Origin: an uncultured Flavobacterium sp.
GTDB lineage: Bacteria > Bacteroidota > Bacteroidia > Flavobacteriales > Flavobacteriaceae
Assembly (NCBI GenBank): GCA_946480635.1
Contig: CAMLKV010000029.1
Location: forward strand, 1-11,919
Direction of reading: 5' to 3'
Length of the DNA: 11,919 nt
A program made the position numbers and the translations under genes. Of the stretch, positions 1-7,130 are shown piece by piece. The notes beneath the pieces were generated by a model. That model made no database searches, was not told where the DNA came from, and was given only the letters and a program-made list of their open reading frames with translations. Within the stretch, counting starts at the first letter, position 1; every line of letters begins with the position of its first letter.

Positions 1-279
1 CACGGACTCAATGCATTGCGCGTGGATGAATTTGGTCTCGATGAAATGGACAACAAAATCCTTACCACTATTATTGATAAATTTAAAGGAGGACCTGTGG
101 GATTAACCACTTTAGCAACCGCCGTTTCTGATAGTGGTGAAACTATTGAAGAAGTTTATGAGCCTTTTTTAATTCAGGAAGGATTCATCATTCGTACCCC
201 TCGAGGTCGTGAAGTTACCGAAAAAGCATACAAGCACTTAGGAAGAGTGCGAGGAGCTAATCAGGGTGAATTGTTTTAG
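1..279 (+). CDS. ruvB: Holliday junction branch-migration helicase RuvB, C-terminal part
   Basis: The reading frame is open from the first base, so the gene is cut by the window edge and only the last 92 residues are present (whole RuvB proteins are about 340). RuvB is the AAA+ ATPase that, as two hexameric rings on a RuvA-bound four-way junction, pumps DNA during recombination and repair in the cytoplasm. The visible part is the C-terminal winged-helix DNA-binding domain. It has the family signatures [19 protein letters not shown], then [15 protein letters not shown] and RTPRGREVT, ending at the usual place after AYKHLG with a short GELF tail. The ATPase motifs lie upstream, outside the window. 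The stop is TAG at 277-279, directly against a folded intergenic element. Its partner gene ruvA lies at 7131-7712, not next to it as in enterobacteria. Confidence 0.97.
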   Translation, partial: HGLNALRVDEFGLDEMDNKILTTIIDKFKGGPVGLTTLATAVSDSGETIEEVYEPFLIQEGFIIRTPRGREVTEKAYKHLGRVRGANQGELF

Positions 280-369
280 GGCATTTCCCTCTGGGCAGTC
301 GGCTTTGCCTCGTGTCCCTTCGGGTCGGGCTTTACGCGCTACATGGTAGCTTGCTTCAATCCCTAATGC
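280..369. repeat. GC-rich multi-hairpin intergenic element (probable dispersed repeat)
   Basis: These 90 bases between ruvB and queG are about 58% G+C by hand count, far above the AT-rich genes on either side. They contain three short perfect hairpins: CCC-tct-GGG (287-295), CCC-ttc-GGG (316-324) and GCTAC-atg-GTAGC (338-350). The ends can pair as GCATT (281-285) with AATGC (365-369), so the whole can be drawn as a closed multi-arm fold. From memory, unverified, elements with a similar core (GGGC.TT, CGGGCT, a variable hairpin, then ATCCCT ending in GC) are scattered between genes in flavobacterial genomes. The composition, fold and exact fit between two genes suggest a mobile or repeated non-coding unit. 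It is not a tRNA gene: no anticodon arm or acceptor stem can be drawn. Only one copy is in this window, so repetition itself is not shown here. Confidence 0.6.
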
Positions 370-371
370 AA

Positions 372-1301
372 ATGAATACAAAAGAAAAATATTCACAGTT
401 AATTAAATCCGAAGCTTTGCGCCTTGGCTTTCTTTCCTGTGGTATTTCCAAAGCTGGTTTTCTAGAAGATGAAGCCCCTAGACTTGAAAGTTGGCTTAAT
501 AAGAACATGCACGGGCAAATGTTGTATATGGAAAACCATTTCGACAAACGACTTGATCCAAGATTGCTAGTTGATGGAGCAAAAAGTGTGGTTTCTCTTT
601 TGCTAAATTATTATCCTTCAGAAATACAAAATCAAGATTCTTATAAAATTTCAAAATATGCTTACGGGCAAGATTACCATTTTGTAATCAAAGATAAACT
701 CAAAGATTTATTGCGATTTATCCAAATTGAAATTGGAGAAGTTCAAGGAAGAGTTTTTGTCGATTCGGCACCCGTTTTAGATAAGGCTTGGGCTGCCAAA
801 TCAGGTCTTGGGTGGATTGGTAAAAATTCAAATTTAATTACTAAACAAGTCGGTTCATTTTACTTTATTGCCGAATTGATTATTGATCTGGAACTCGAAT
901 ATGATTATGCGACAACAGATCATTGTGGTTCTTGCACAGCTTGTTTAGATGCCTGTCCTACAGAAGCCATTGTAGCGCCGTATGTCGTTGACGGAAGTAA
1001 ATGTATTTCCTATTTTACTATAGAACTCAAAGAGCAGATTCCTTATGAAATGAAAGGGAAATTTGATGATTGGATGTTTGGTTGTGATATGTGTCAAGAT
1101 GTTTGTCCTTGGAATCGTTTTTCAAAACCACATCAAGAGCCTTTGTTTAATCCAAATTCTGAAATTTTATCCTACTCCAAAAAAGATTGGGAGGAAATAA
1201 CCGAAGATATTTTTAAAAAAGTTTTCAAAAACTCAGCAGTTAAAAGAACAAAATTAGAAGGGTTGAAAAGTAACATTGAATTTTTAAATAAATTTGAGTA
1301 A
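372..1301 (+). CDS. queG: Epoxyqueuosine reductase QueG
   Basis: QueG is the cytoplasmic, cobalamin-dependent iron-sulfur enzyme that reduces epoxyqueuosine to queuosine at the wobble position of GUN-anticodon tRNAs, the last step of the pathway. With the ATG at 372 the protein has 309 residues and begins MNTKEKYS. The catalytic-domain block [14 protein letters not shown] (131-144) carries Asp131, matching the proposed acid of the family, followed by [10 protein letters not shown]. All eight ligands for two [4Fe-4S] clusters are present: Cys185, 188, 191 and 195, then Cys211, 238, 241 and 245, in the ferredoxin-like patterns [12 protein letters not shown] and CDMCQDVCP. An in-frame ATG at 366 lies within the end of the preceding element, and an in-frame GTG at 312 would translate the element itself. 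I chose 372 because family-like sequence starts there. No Shine-Dalgarno site is visible. It probably shares a transcript with the lipoprotein gene 9 bases downstream. Confidence 0.95.
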   Translation: MNTKEKYSQLIKSEALRLGFLSCGISKAGFLEDEAPRLESWLNKNMHGQMLYMENHFDKRLDPRLLVDGAKSVVSLLLNYYPSEIQNQDSYKISKYAYGQDYHFVIKDKLKDLLRFIQIEIGEVQGRVFVDSAPVLDKAWAAKSGLGWIGKNSNLITKQVGSFYFIAELIIDLELEYDYATTDHCGSCTACLDACPTEAIVAPYVVDGSKCISYFTIELKEQIPYEMKGKFDDWMFGCDMCQDVCPWNRFSKPHQEPLFNPNSEILSYSKKDWEEITEDIFKKVFKNSAVKRTKLEGLKSNIEFLNKFE

Positions 1302-1310
1302 AAATCTATA

Positions 1311-1844
1311 ATGAAAAGAGTGTTTTTTTTAACGGTAATTTCTTCAATTTTAATCAGTTGCTCTGTTAGGAAAAATGATGCTGAAAAAACATTGAACGAG
1401 CAAGAGAAAGAATTTGTTCAAGAATGTCCAAATGGTGGAGACTGCTCAATAAAGTATTTGGCAAACAAATCGATAAAAATAATTAAAGACAATACAAACA
1501 AGATATATTACAGCCTTGTAGATGATTCTGAAAAATCTGTTGTGAGATTTGAGTTTAAAAAAAATAATCCGTCAGGAATTGCTGAGGCAAATTATATTGA
1601 GGAGATAGTATTGGAAGTTGAAAACTCTGAAAAGGAAATCAATTTGTCTGACGAATTTCTTGAAAAAGCTAAAGTGTTGTTTGGTAAGTATTGCTATTGC
1701 AAAGGTCAGGCGGGTGTTTATTTAATACAGTCAGGAAACTTCAAGATGAAACAAGATAAAGAGAAAATATTAATCGAATTAAATTTTGATATGAATCCAA
1801 TAACTCATGAAGTTTCTACAATTAAATATTTATTGAAAAAGTAA
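1311..1844 (+). CDS. Hypothetical small lipoprotein
   Basis: I do not recognise a family. The 177-residue product starts with Lys-Arg, a hydrophobic stretch (residues 4-16) and the lipobox LISC, with Cys17 as the probable lipidated residue. It should therefore be a lipoprotein exported by Sec and anchored in a membrane, most likely facing the periplasm or cell surface. The mature part is lysine- and glutamate-rich, with alternating charged and hydrophobic stretches that suggest beta strands. Besides Cys17 it has four cysteines in two close pairs, Cys39/Cys45 (CPNGGDC) and Cys128/Cys130 (CYC), which could form disulfides in the oxidising periplasm. No transmembrane segment follows the signal. 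It starts 9 bases after queG, so co-transcription is likely, though nothing ties it functionally to queuosine. A strong terminator follows its stop codon. That it is a real gene is well supported by the signal, lipobox and fit between neighbours. Confidence 0.85.
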   Translation: MKRVFFLTVISSILISCSVRKNDAEKTLNEQEKEFVQECPNGGDCSIKYLANKSIKIIKDNTNKIYYSLVDDSEKSVVRFEFKKNNPSGIAEANYIEEIVLEVENSEKEINLSDEFLEKAKVLFGKYCYCKGQAGVYLIQSGNFKMKQDKEKILIELNFDMNPITHEVSTIKYLLKK

Positions 1845-1847
1845 AAT

Positions 1848-1879
1848 AAAAAAGGCTGCTAAATTGAGCAGCCTTTTTT
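1848..1879. terminator. Bidirectional intrinsic terminator
   Basis: A perfect stem GGCTGCT (1854-1860) / AGCAGCC (1867-1873) with a 6-base loop is flanked by six A's on the left and six T's on the right, so the pairing extends to 13 bp. Read rightward it ends the queG-lipoprotein transcript with a U-run. Read leftward the A-run becomes a U-run and ends the protease transcript. It lies between the stops of two convergent genes (1844 and 1896), where such a shared terminator is expected. Confidence 0.93.
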
Positions 1880-1895
1880 AATGCATTAGATTTTA

Positions 1896-4577
1896 TTATT
1901 CAATGATGATTTTCTTAGTCGATTTTTTTACCCCGTCTGTTAAGTTTATTATATAAACTCCTTTTTGGAAGTTTGATAAATTCATTCTTTTCTTGATTAA
2001 ACCTAAATCATTTAATAATTCTTCATGAACTTTTCTACCTCTTAAATCAACTATTGTTAGAGATGTGTTTTTATCATTCGAATTAAATTCAATATCGAAA
2101 ATTCCATTACTTGGATTAGGATATACATTAAATCCTGTAAATTCAAACTCATTGTTCGAAAGAGTTACAATTGTTTCTCTAGTACAAATATTAAATGAAA
2201 AACTGTTCAATGTACCACTGTTGTTAGTAACAACATCAGCTACTCTAAAGCGCCAGTTACCAGCAGTAGTTTTTCCATTAAAAACGCTCAATGGATCAGT
2301 TGATTTTAATGCAATATTACTTCCTGCAGATGCACAAGCAAAATTAGCTCCTCCATCATCAAATGTAGTAATTAATGATGATATGCCGTTGGTACATCCT
2401 GTTTGGTCTCCATATAATAATTGAGCAGCAGTATTATCTGGGTGGTTAACTCTTACATATATTTGATTAACTCTGTGAGAAATATTTGTGCTCACATTTA
2501 CATCAGTAATAACTCCTGGCATTGCAGGTATTACTAATGTAAAGTTTTGGTATGCTAGAGGGTTTTGTTCTACTATAGTGGCATTTGGCGTAGCTGAAAA
2601 TGTCTGACATGTGTCATTATAAGTAACAGTGTAACCAATAGAAATATTTCCTTTATTTACAGCATAAAAAATATTTTCTCTTGACATTACAAGTACTTTA
2701 CAAAAAGGTTGAGATATGCTTGGTACAGTAATTTGCTGTGTTCCATCGTTAGGAGTGTTCGATAAAAGTGTTGTAAAAGTTGCTCCGTTATCGCTTGTTA
2801 ATAAAATATCAACATTTGGCGAATTATATGGAGCAGCTGCAGTTCCTACAACATTCCAAGTTATGGTTTCTGTTGCTCCTGCTGTCCAAGTTACATTTGT
2901 AGCTTGTGAAGTAACTTCAAATGGAGCTGTTGTATTTCCTACAGTAATTACAGTATTGTCGCGGTGGGTTTGACCTCCATTAGGGGCTCTGTTATCTCTA
3001 ACAGTTAATGCAAAATTCATTGTTCGGGCAACACTTGGTGTTACTTCCCATGTTGGCGCTAAATTTCCTGCTAGTACACTTTGTAAGTTTGGTAAATATC
3101 TGTTAGGAGATGTTACAGGTGGATTTGATCTATAATTTGGACCAGTTGTTGAAGTTTGTAATGGTGGTTGAGTACTTATTTCAGTATTTGTTTGTTCCCA
3201 ACAGTAAGTTAAAGAATCACCATTAGCATCAGTAGCACTTCCTTTTAAAATAAAAGCAGTTCCTTTAGGTATTGTAAAGTCTGCACCAGCATTTGCAACA
3301 GGGGGCGTGTTTCCATTTGGATTATTTGGTGCGCAAGTTGCTGTTGAAGCTATTCTAGCAACCATTTCTGCAATACTCACAGCATGAAAATGAGCGTCTG
3401 AGTTATTTTGAACATTAGGAGCACAAATTCCAGCATATGCCATGATTGTAGAACCACTTCCTGGTTCTACAGCGGTACCATTGTTAACGTTTCCACTGCA
3501 GCTGTTATTGAATGTGTGGTTTGCTCCAAATTGATGTCCCATTTCGTGAGCTACATAATCAATATCATAAGGATCTCCAACAGGTGCTGGACTCCCAGTT
3601 ATTCCTCTTGCTTTTGAATTTGCAACACAAGGGGAAGGTCCAGCTAATCCACCACCACCGGTACTTACTGTATGGCCAATATCGAAATTAGCAGTACCAA
3701 TAATACTTGTAATTTGAGATTGACTTTCGTTGATTAATGATGAAGCAGTATCATTAGAGAAGTTGTCTGAATCAATGAATATAATTTGATCGTTAGTTGG
3801 AATTAATGTCATTCTCATAGACATGTCTCTTTCGTAAATTCCATTAACTCTTGTCATTGTAACGTTCATAGCTGCAAGAACTGCAGCTTTTTTCTGGGCT
3901 AAGGTTCCCCCATTTAATCCAGCAGCATTTACATGATAAGCAGCATATTCTATCGTGCAGGCCATTGCTAGTCTAAATACTCTAAACTGACTGTCAGAAG
4001 CTTTTCCAACAAAGTTTGGAACGTTAATCGAATTGTCTAGCTCAAATTTTTCAGTAACATGACATTGAAAATTTCTAGATGGAGCAATATCTGATTTATT
4101 ATAAACAATATAACCTTTGTTGTCTTTTGTATAAGTGTCTATAAAAGTAGTTGTACCATCTTCATTAAATGTCATTGTGTGTAAGCCAAACATAGTAACA
4201 CTAAATCTAATTTTGCTTGCAGGTTGATCAATTCCAATACCAACATATGATTTAATTCCAGGGTATTTATTTTCAAGTTCTTTGTCCATTACTGGAGCTT
4301 CATAAATTTCGAAACTATGAAATTCACCTTTTGCGTTTGGAAAGGTTAATTTAAGATTTGACCTCTTAGAGGATAAATCCAAAGGTGCTTGAAATAGTTT
4401 TGTCTTAAAAGATTCGAAATCTAAACTGAACAAGTTAAATTTCTCTGGCATTGATGCTCTTTCTGTTTTTTCAATTTTAGTGCTTTTACTTTCATTAAAA
4501 TTTGTCCAGAAATTTTCTTGAGCTTGAGTCAGGAAACTAGACAAAGAAAATAAAATAAAAATGTAGATTTTCTTCAT
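1896..4577 (-). CDS. Secreted reprolysin-like zinc metalloprotease with P-domain and type IX sorting tail
   Basis: This 893-residue protein is predicted to be an extracellular or cell-surface zinc endopeptidase. A signal peptide (about 1-20, ending LTQAQ) is followed by a propeptide-like region to about 195. The catalytic domain (about 198-415) has the metzincin motif HEMGHQFGANH, giving zinc ligands His344, His348 and His354 and catalytic Glu345, with the Met-turn at Met379 (STIMAYAG). After it come an Ig/PKD-like stretch starting PPVANAG (about 425), further beta-rich sequence, and a proprotein-convertase-type P-domain (about 655-800, with TTAGNWRFRV and GTLNSFSFNIC). The last 78 residues (816-893), beginning FNVYPNPSNG and ending in KKIIIE, are a type A C-terminal sorting domain of the type IX secretion system. 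The start chosen is the ATG at 4577, since signal sequence begins there; the frame extends upstream only to a TTG at 4598 that overlaps the promoter. Substrate unknown. Confidence 0.93.
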   Translation of the reverse strand: MKKIYIFILFSLSSFLTQAQENFWTNFNESKSTKIEKTERASMPEKFNLFSLDFESFKTKLFQAPLDLSSKRSNLKLTFPNAKGEFHSFEIYEAPVMDKELENKYPGIKSYVGIGIDQPASKIRFSVTMFGLHTMTFNEDGTTTFIDTYTKDNKGYIVYNKSDIAPSRNFQCHVTEKFELDNSINVPNFVGKASDSQFRVFRLAMACTIEYAAYHVNAAGLNGGTLAQKKAAVLAAMNVTMTRVNGIYERDMSMRMTLIPTNDQIIFIDSDNFSNDTASSLINESQSQITSIIGTANFDIGHTVSTGGGGLAGPSPCVANSKARGITGSPAPVGDPYDIDYVAHEMGHQFGANHTFNNSCSGNVNNGTAVEPGSGSTIMAYAGICAPNVQNNSDAHFHAVSIAEMVARIASTATCAPNNPNGNTPPVANAGADFTIPKGTAFILKGSATDANGDSLTYCWEQTNTEISTQPPLQTSTTGPNYRSNPPVTSPNRYLPNLQSVLAGNLAPTWEVTPSVARTMNFALTVRDNRAPNGGQTHRDNTVITVGNTTAPFEVTSQATNVTWTAGATETITWNVVGTAAAPYNSPNVDILLTSDNGATFTTLLSNTPNDGTQQITVPSISQPFCKVLVMSRENIFYAVNKGNISIGYTVTYNDTCQTFSATPNATIVEQNPLAYQNFTLVIPAMPGVITDVNVSTNISHRVNQIYVRVNHPDNTAAQLLYGDQTGCTNGISSLITTFDDGGANFACASAGSNIALKSTDPLSVFNGKTTAGNWRFRVADVVTNNSGTLNSFSFNICTRETIVTLSNNEFEFTGFNVYPNPSNGIFDIEFNSNDKNTSLTIVDLRGRKVHEELLNDLGLIKKRMNLSNFQKGVYIINLTDGVKKSTKKIIIE

Positions 4578-4595
4578 AATATTAATATTTGCTGA

Positions 4596-4603
4596 CAAAT
4601 CTA
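4596..4603 (-). promoter_or_regulatory. Predicted -7 promoter box for the metalloprotease gene
   Basis: On the minus strand these bases read TAGATTTG, an exact match to the Bacteroidota -7 consensus TAnnTTTG. The box ends 18 bases before the ATG at 4577, so a transcript would have a very short leader. No clear TTG -33 element is found at the right distance; that region is instead occupied by the 13-bp inverted repeat at 4612-4644. A weak -33 box might mean the promoter needs an activator. Confidence 0.5.
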
Positions 4604-4611
4604 TTAATTTA

Positions 4612-4644
4612 TTTTTTTTAACATCGTTTAAATGTTAAAAAAAA
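4612..4644. repeat. Perfect 13-bp inverted repeat in the divergent promoter region
   Basis: TTTTTTTTAACAT (4612-4624) is mirrored by ATGTTAAAAAAAA (4632-4644) around a 7-base centre. In a transcript of either strand the U's would come first, so this is not an intrinsic terminator. It sits just upstream of the protease -7 box and about 50 bases upstream of the maeB -33 box, a place suited to an operator for a dimeric regulator. The outer eight pairs are only A-T, so part of the match may be chance; the informative core is AACAT/ATGTT. Confidence 0.4.
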
Positions 4645-4692
4645 CTAAAAATTACGAATTTGCGTTAGCAGAAAGATAAATTCTTTAAAACT

Positions 4693-4722
4693 TTTGTTGT
4701 TACATTTCAAACATTAACTTTG
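4693..4722 (+). promoter_or_regulatory. Predicted Bacteroidota promoter of maeB
   Basis: TTTG (4693-4696) and TAACTTTG (4715-4722) match the -33 and -7 elements of the Bacteroidota primary sigma factor (TTTG and TAnnTTTG) with an 18-base spacer, within or close to the normal range. Transcription would start at about 4728-4730, leaving a leader of under 20 bases before the ATG at 4747. This also argues against the in-frame TTG at 4720, which lies inside the -7 box. Confidence 0.75.
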
Positions 4723-4746
4723 CAAGTTCCAATTATCCTAAAAAAT

Positions 4747-7038
4747 ATGGCAGACGATAAAAAACGCAGAGAAGCTTTACTATATCACGCAAAACCGCAA
4801 CCTGGTAAAATTAAGGTAGTTCCAACTAAAAAATATGCAACACAAAGAGATTTGTCTTTGGCTTATTCTCCAGGAGTAGCAGAACCTTGTATTGAAATCG
4901 CTAAAGATGTTGAAAAGGTTTATAAGTACACAGCAAAAGGAAATTTAGTTGCAGTAATTTCAAATGGTACGGCAGTTTTAGGTTTGGGAGATATAGGTCC
5001 TGAAGCTTCAAAACCCGTAATGGAAGGGAAGGCTTTGTTGTTCAAAATTTTCTCAGACATTGATGTGTTTGATATCGAAGTAGATGCTACAGATATAGAT
5101 AAATTTGTTGATACAGTTAAGGCTATTGCGCCAACTTTTGGAGGGATTAATCTTGAAGATATAAAGGCACCAGAATCTTTCGAAATAGAAAGACGTTTGG
5201 TCGAAGAACTGAATATTCCAGTAATGCATGATGATCAACATGGCACAGCAATTATTTCTTCAGCTGCTTTATTGAATGCATTAGAATTAGCAGAAAAAAA
5301 AGTAGAGGATATTAAGCTAGTTGTTTCTGGAGCAGGTTCTGCGGCTTTAGCATGTGCGAATTTATATGTCTTGTTAGGTGTTAAGCCAGAAAATGTTATG
5401 ATGTTTGATGTTGATGGTATGTTGACAACTAGTAGAACAGATTTGTCAAATTTACAGAGAAGATATGCTAAAGATGGAAGTGCTAAAACTCTAGCTGAAG
5501 CATTAGTTGGAGCAGATATGTTTTTAGGACTTTCGGCTGGAAATATTCTTAAGCCTGAAATGTTATTAACCATGGCAAAAAACCCTATCGTTTTTGCAAT
5601 GGCAAATCCAGTTCCCGAAATAGATTATAATTTAGCCATAGCGACTCGTGAGGATATTATTATGGCGACAGGCCGTTCAGATTATCCTAATCAAGTGAAT
5701 AATGTTTTGGGTTTTCCTTATATTTTTCGTGGAGCTTTAGATGTTAGAGCAACAAAAATTAACGAGGCTATGAAAATGGCTGCAGTTAAGGCTTTGGCTT
5801 GTTTGGCAAAACAATCGGTTCCTGAACAGGTAAATATTGCATATGGAGAAACCAAATTAAACTTTGGGCGTGAGTATATTATTCCTAAACCATTCGATCC
5901 TCGATTAATTGCCGAAGTTGCTCCTGCTGTTGCAAAAGCTGCTATGGAAAGCGGAGTAGCACTAAATCCAATTACTGATTGGGATAAATATAGAGACGAA
6001 CTTTTAGAACGATTAGGTTCTGATAATAAAATGGTTCGTTTACTAACAAACAGAGCTAAAACTAATCCTAAGAGAATTGTTTTTGCCGAAGCAGATCATT
6101 TGGATGTGTTAAAAGCTGCACAAATTGTTCATGAAGAAGGGATTGGCAAACCTATTTTATTAGGGAATCGTGAGATTATTTTGGAGTTAAAAGAAGAAAT
6201 TGGTTTTGATGCAGAAGTTGAAATTTTAGACCCTAAAACTAAAGAAGAAGATGCAAGACGTTTACGTTTCGCAGAATCTTATTGGGAAGCACGACGTCGC
6301 AGAGGAATAACATTATTAGATGCTCAAAAGTGGATGAGAGAACGCAATTATTTTGCGGCTATGATGGTCAATGAAGGTGAGGCAGATGCACTAGTAACTG
6401 GTTATTCAAGAAGCTATCCGGCAACAGTAAAACCTATGATGGAACTTATTGGAAAAGCCCCAGGTGTTACTCGAATGGCAACAACTAATATGATGATGAC
6501 TCCTCGAGGGCCAATGTTTTTAGCTGATACTGCAATTAACCCCAATCCATCTGCAGATGATTTGGCAAAAATTGCTTTAATGACGGCTAAAACAGTTCGT
6601 ATGTTTGGTATGGAACCAGTAATTGCGATGGTTTCGTTTTCTAATTTTGGTTCTTCAAATATAGAAAGTGCTTCAAAAGTAAGAGAGGCTGTTTCGTATC
6701 TTCATAATTATTACCCTGATTTAATTGTTGATGGAGAAATTCAAACAGATTTTGCTTTAAATCCAGATATGCTTAAAAGTAAATTTCCTTTTTCTAAACT
6801 AGCTGGGAATAAGGTTAATACTTTGGTATTTCCTAATCTTGAATCGGCAAACATTACTTATAAAATGCTAAAAGAATTGTACAAGGTTGATTCAATTGGT
6901 CCAATTATGTTAGGTATGGCTAAACCAGTTCATATTTTCCAATTAGGGGCAAGCGTAGAGGAAATGGTTAACATGGCTGCAGTTGCAGTTGTAGATGCAC
7001 AGGAAAAAGAAAAAAAGCAAAAAAGTCACCAAAAATAG
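4747..7038 (+). CDS. maeB: Malic enzyme, malic-phosphotransacetylase fusion type (MaeB-like)
   Basis: The 763-residue cytoplasmic enzyme oxidatively decarboxylates malate to pyruvate, usually with NADP+, linking the TCA cycle to pyruvate and supplying NADPH. The N-terminal malic half (about 1-428) has catalytic Tyr40 in LAYSPGVAEPC, Lys95 in MEGKALLFK, metal-binding Glu137-Asp138 in NLEDIKAPE and Asp162-Asp163 in MHDDQHGTA, and the dinucleotide-binding loop GAGSAA at 195-200. The C-terminal part (about 429-755) resembles phosphate acetyltransferase. In characterised relatives this domain has no clear transacetylase activity and mediates oligomerisation and allosteric control, for example by acetyl-CoA. 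The length is normal for fused enzymes (about 760) and no key residue is missing. The start at 4747 (MADDKKRREALLYH) has an A-rich leader and no Shine-Dalgarno site. The cofactor preference is inferred from the fusion type, not read directly. Confidence 0.96.
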   Translation: MADDKKRREALLYHAKPQPGKIKVVPTKKYATQRDLSLAYSPGVAEPCIEIAKDVEKVYKYTAKGNLVAVISNGTAVLGLGDIGPEASKPVMEGKALLFKIFSDIDVFDIEVDATDIDKFVDTVKAIAPTFGGINLEDIKAPESFEIERRLVEELNIPVMHDDQHGTAIISSAALLNALELAEKKVEDIKLVVSGAGSAALACANLYVLLGVKPENVMMFDVDGMLTTSRTDLSNLQRRYAKDGSAKTLAEALVGADMFLGLSAGNILKPEMLLTMAKNPIVFAMANPVPEIDYNLAIATREDIIMATGRSDYPNQVNNVLGFPYIFRGALDVRATKINEAMKMAAVKALACLAKQSVPEQVNIAYGETKLNFGREYIIPKPFDPRLIAEVAPAVAKAAMESGVALNPITDWDKYRDELLERLGSDNKMVRLLTNRAKTNPKRIVFAEADHLDVLKAAQIVHEEGIGKPILLGNREIILELKEEIGFDAEVEILDPKTKEEDARRLRFAESYWEARRRRGITLLDAQKWMRERNYFAAMMVNEGEADALVTGYSRSYPATVKPMMELIGKAPGVTRMATTNMMMTPRGPMFLADTAINPNPSADDLAKIALMTAKTVRMFGMEPVIAMVSFSNFGSSNIESASKVREAVSYLHNYYPDLIVDGEIQTDFALNPDMLKSKFPFSKLAGNKVNTLVFPNLESANITYKMLKELYKVDSIGPIMLGMAKPVHIFQLGASVEEMVNMAAVAVVDAQEKEKKQKSHQK

Positions 7039-7103
7039 ACTTTTACTTCATCGATAAATCTAGTAGTTGAACTGACAAAATAAAAGTAATTAAAGAAAAT
7101 TAC

Positions 7104-7111
7104 TATATTTG
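7104..7111 (+). promoter_or_regulatory. Predicted -7 promoter box for ruvA-sprA
   Basis: TATATTTG matches TAnnTTTG exactly and ends 19 bases before the ruvA ATG at 7131. There is no TTG -33 element 17-23 bases upstream; the nearest TTG (7067-7069) is 34 bases away. A 7-bp inverted repeat AGTAATT (7085-7091) / AATTACT (7098-7104) sits in the spacer and touches the box. With no clear terminator after maeB, ruvA could also be read through from maeB. Confidence 0.45.
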
Positions 7112-7130
7112 GAGGTTAAGTAAGCTAACT

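Noticed and set aside
280..369. The folded element as a tRNA gene
   Set aside because: TTCAATCCC near its end recalls a T-arm, but there is no matching T-stem, anticodon arm or 7-bp acceptor stem.
312..371. GTG-initiated N-terminal extension of QueG
   Set aside because: It translates the folded GC-rich element, not family-like sequence; QueG similarity begins at the ATG at 372.
356..547. Minus-strand 63-codon open frame inside queG
   Set aside because: It lies antisense within a well-supported gene and has no recognisable domain or promoter.
2065..3617. Plus-strand open frames opposite the metalloprotease
   Set aside because: All are antisense to a gene with full domain support, and their products look like compositional shadows.
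4578..4598. Upstream TTG start for the metalloprotease
   Set aside because: It would add seven residues before a proper Lys-Lys signal peptide and overlaps the predicted -7 box.
5053..5573. Minus-strand open frames inside maeB
   Set aside because: They are antisense to conserved catalytic and nucleotide-binding coding sequence, with no sign of an independent gene.
7039..7087. Possible terminator after maeB (ACTTTTA at 7039-7045 with TAAAAGT at 7081-7087)
   Set aside because: The stem is only 7 AT-rich pairs with a 35-base loop and no T-run after it.
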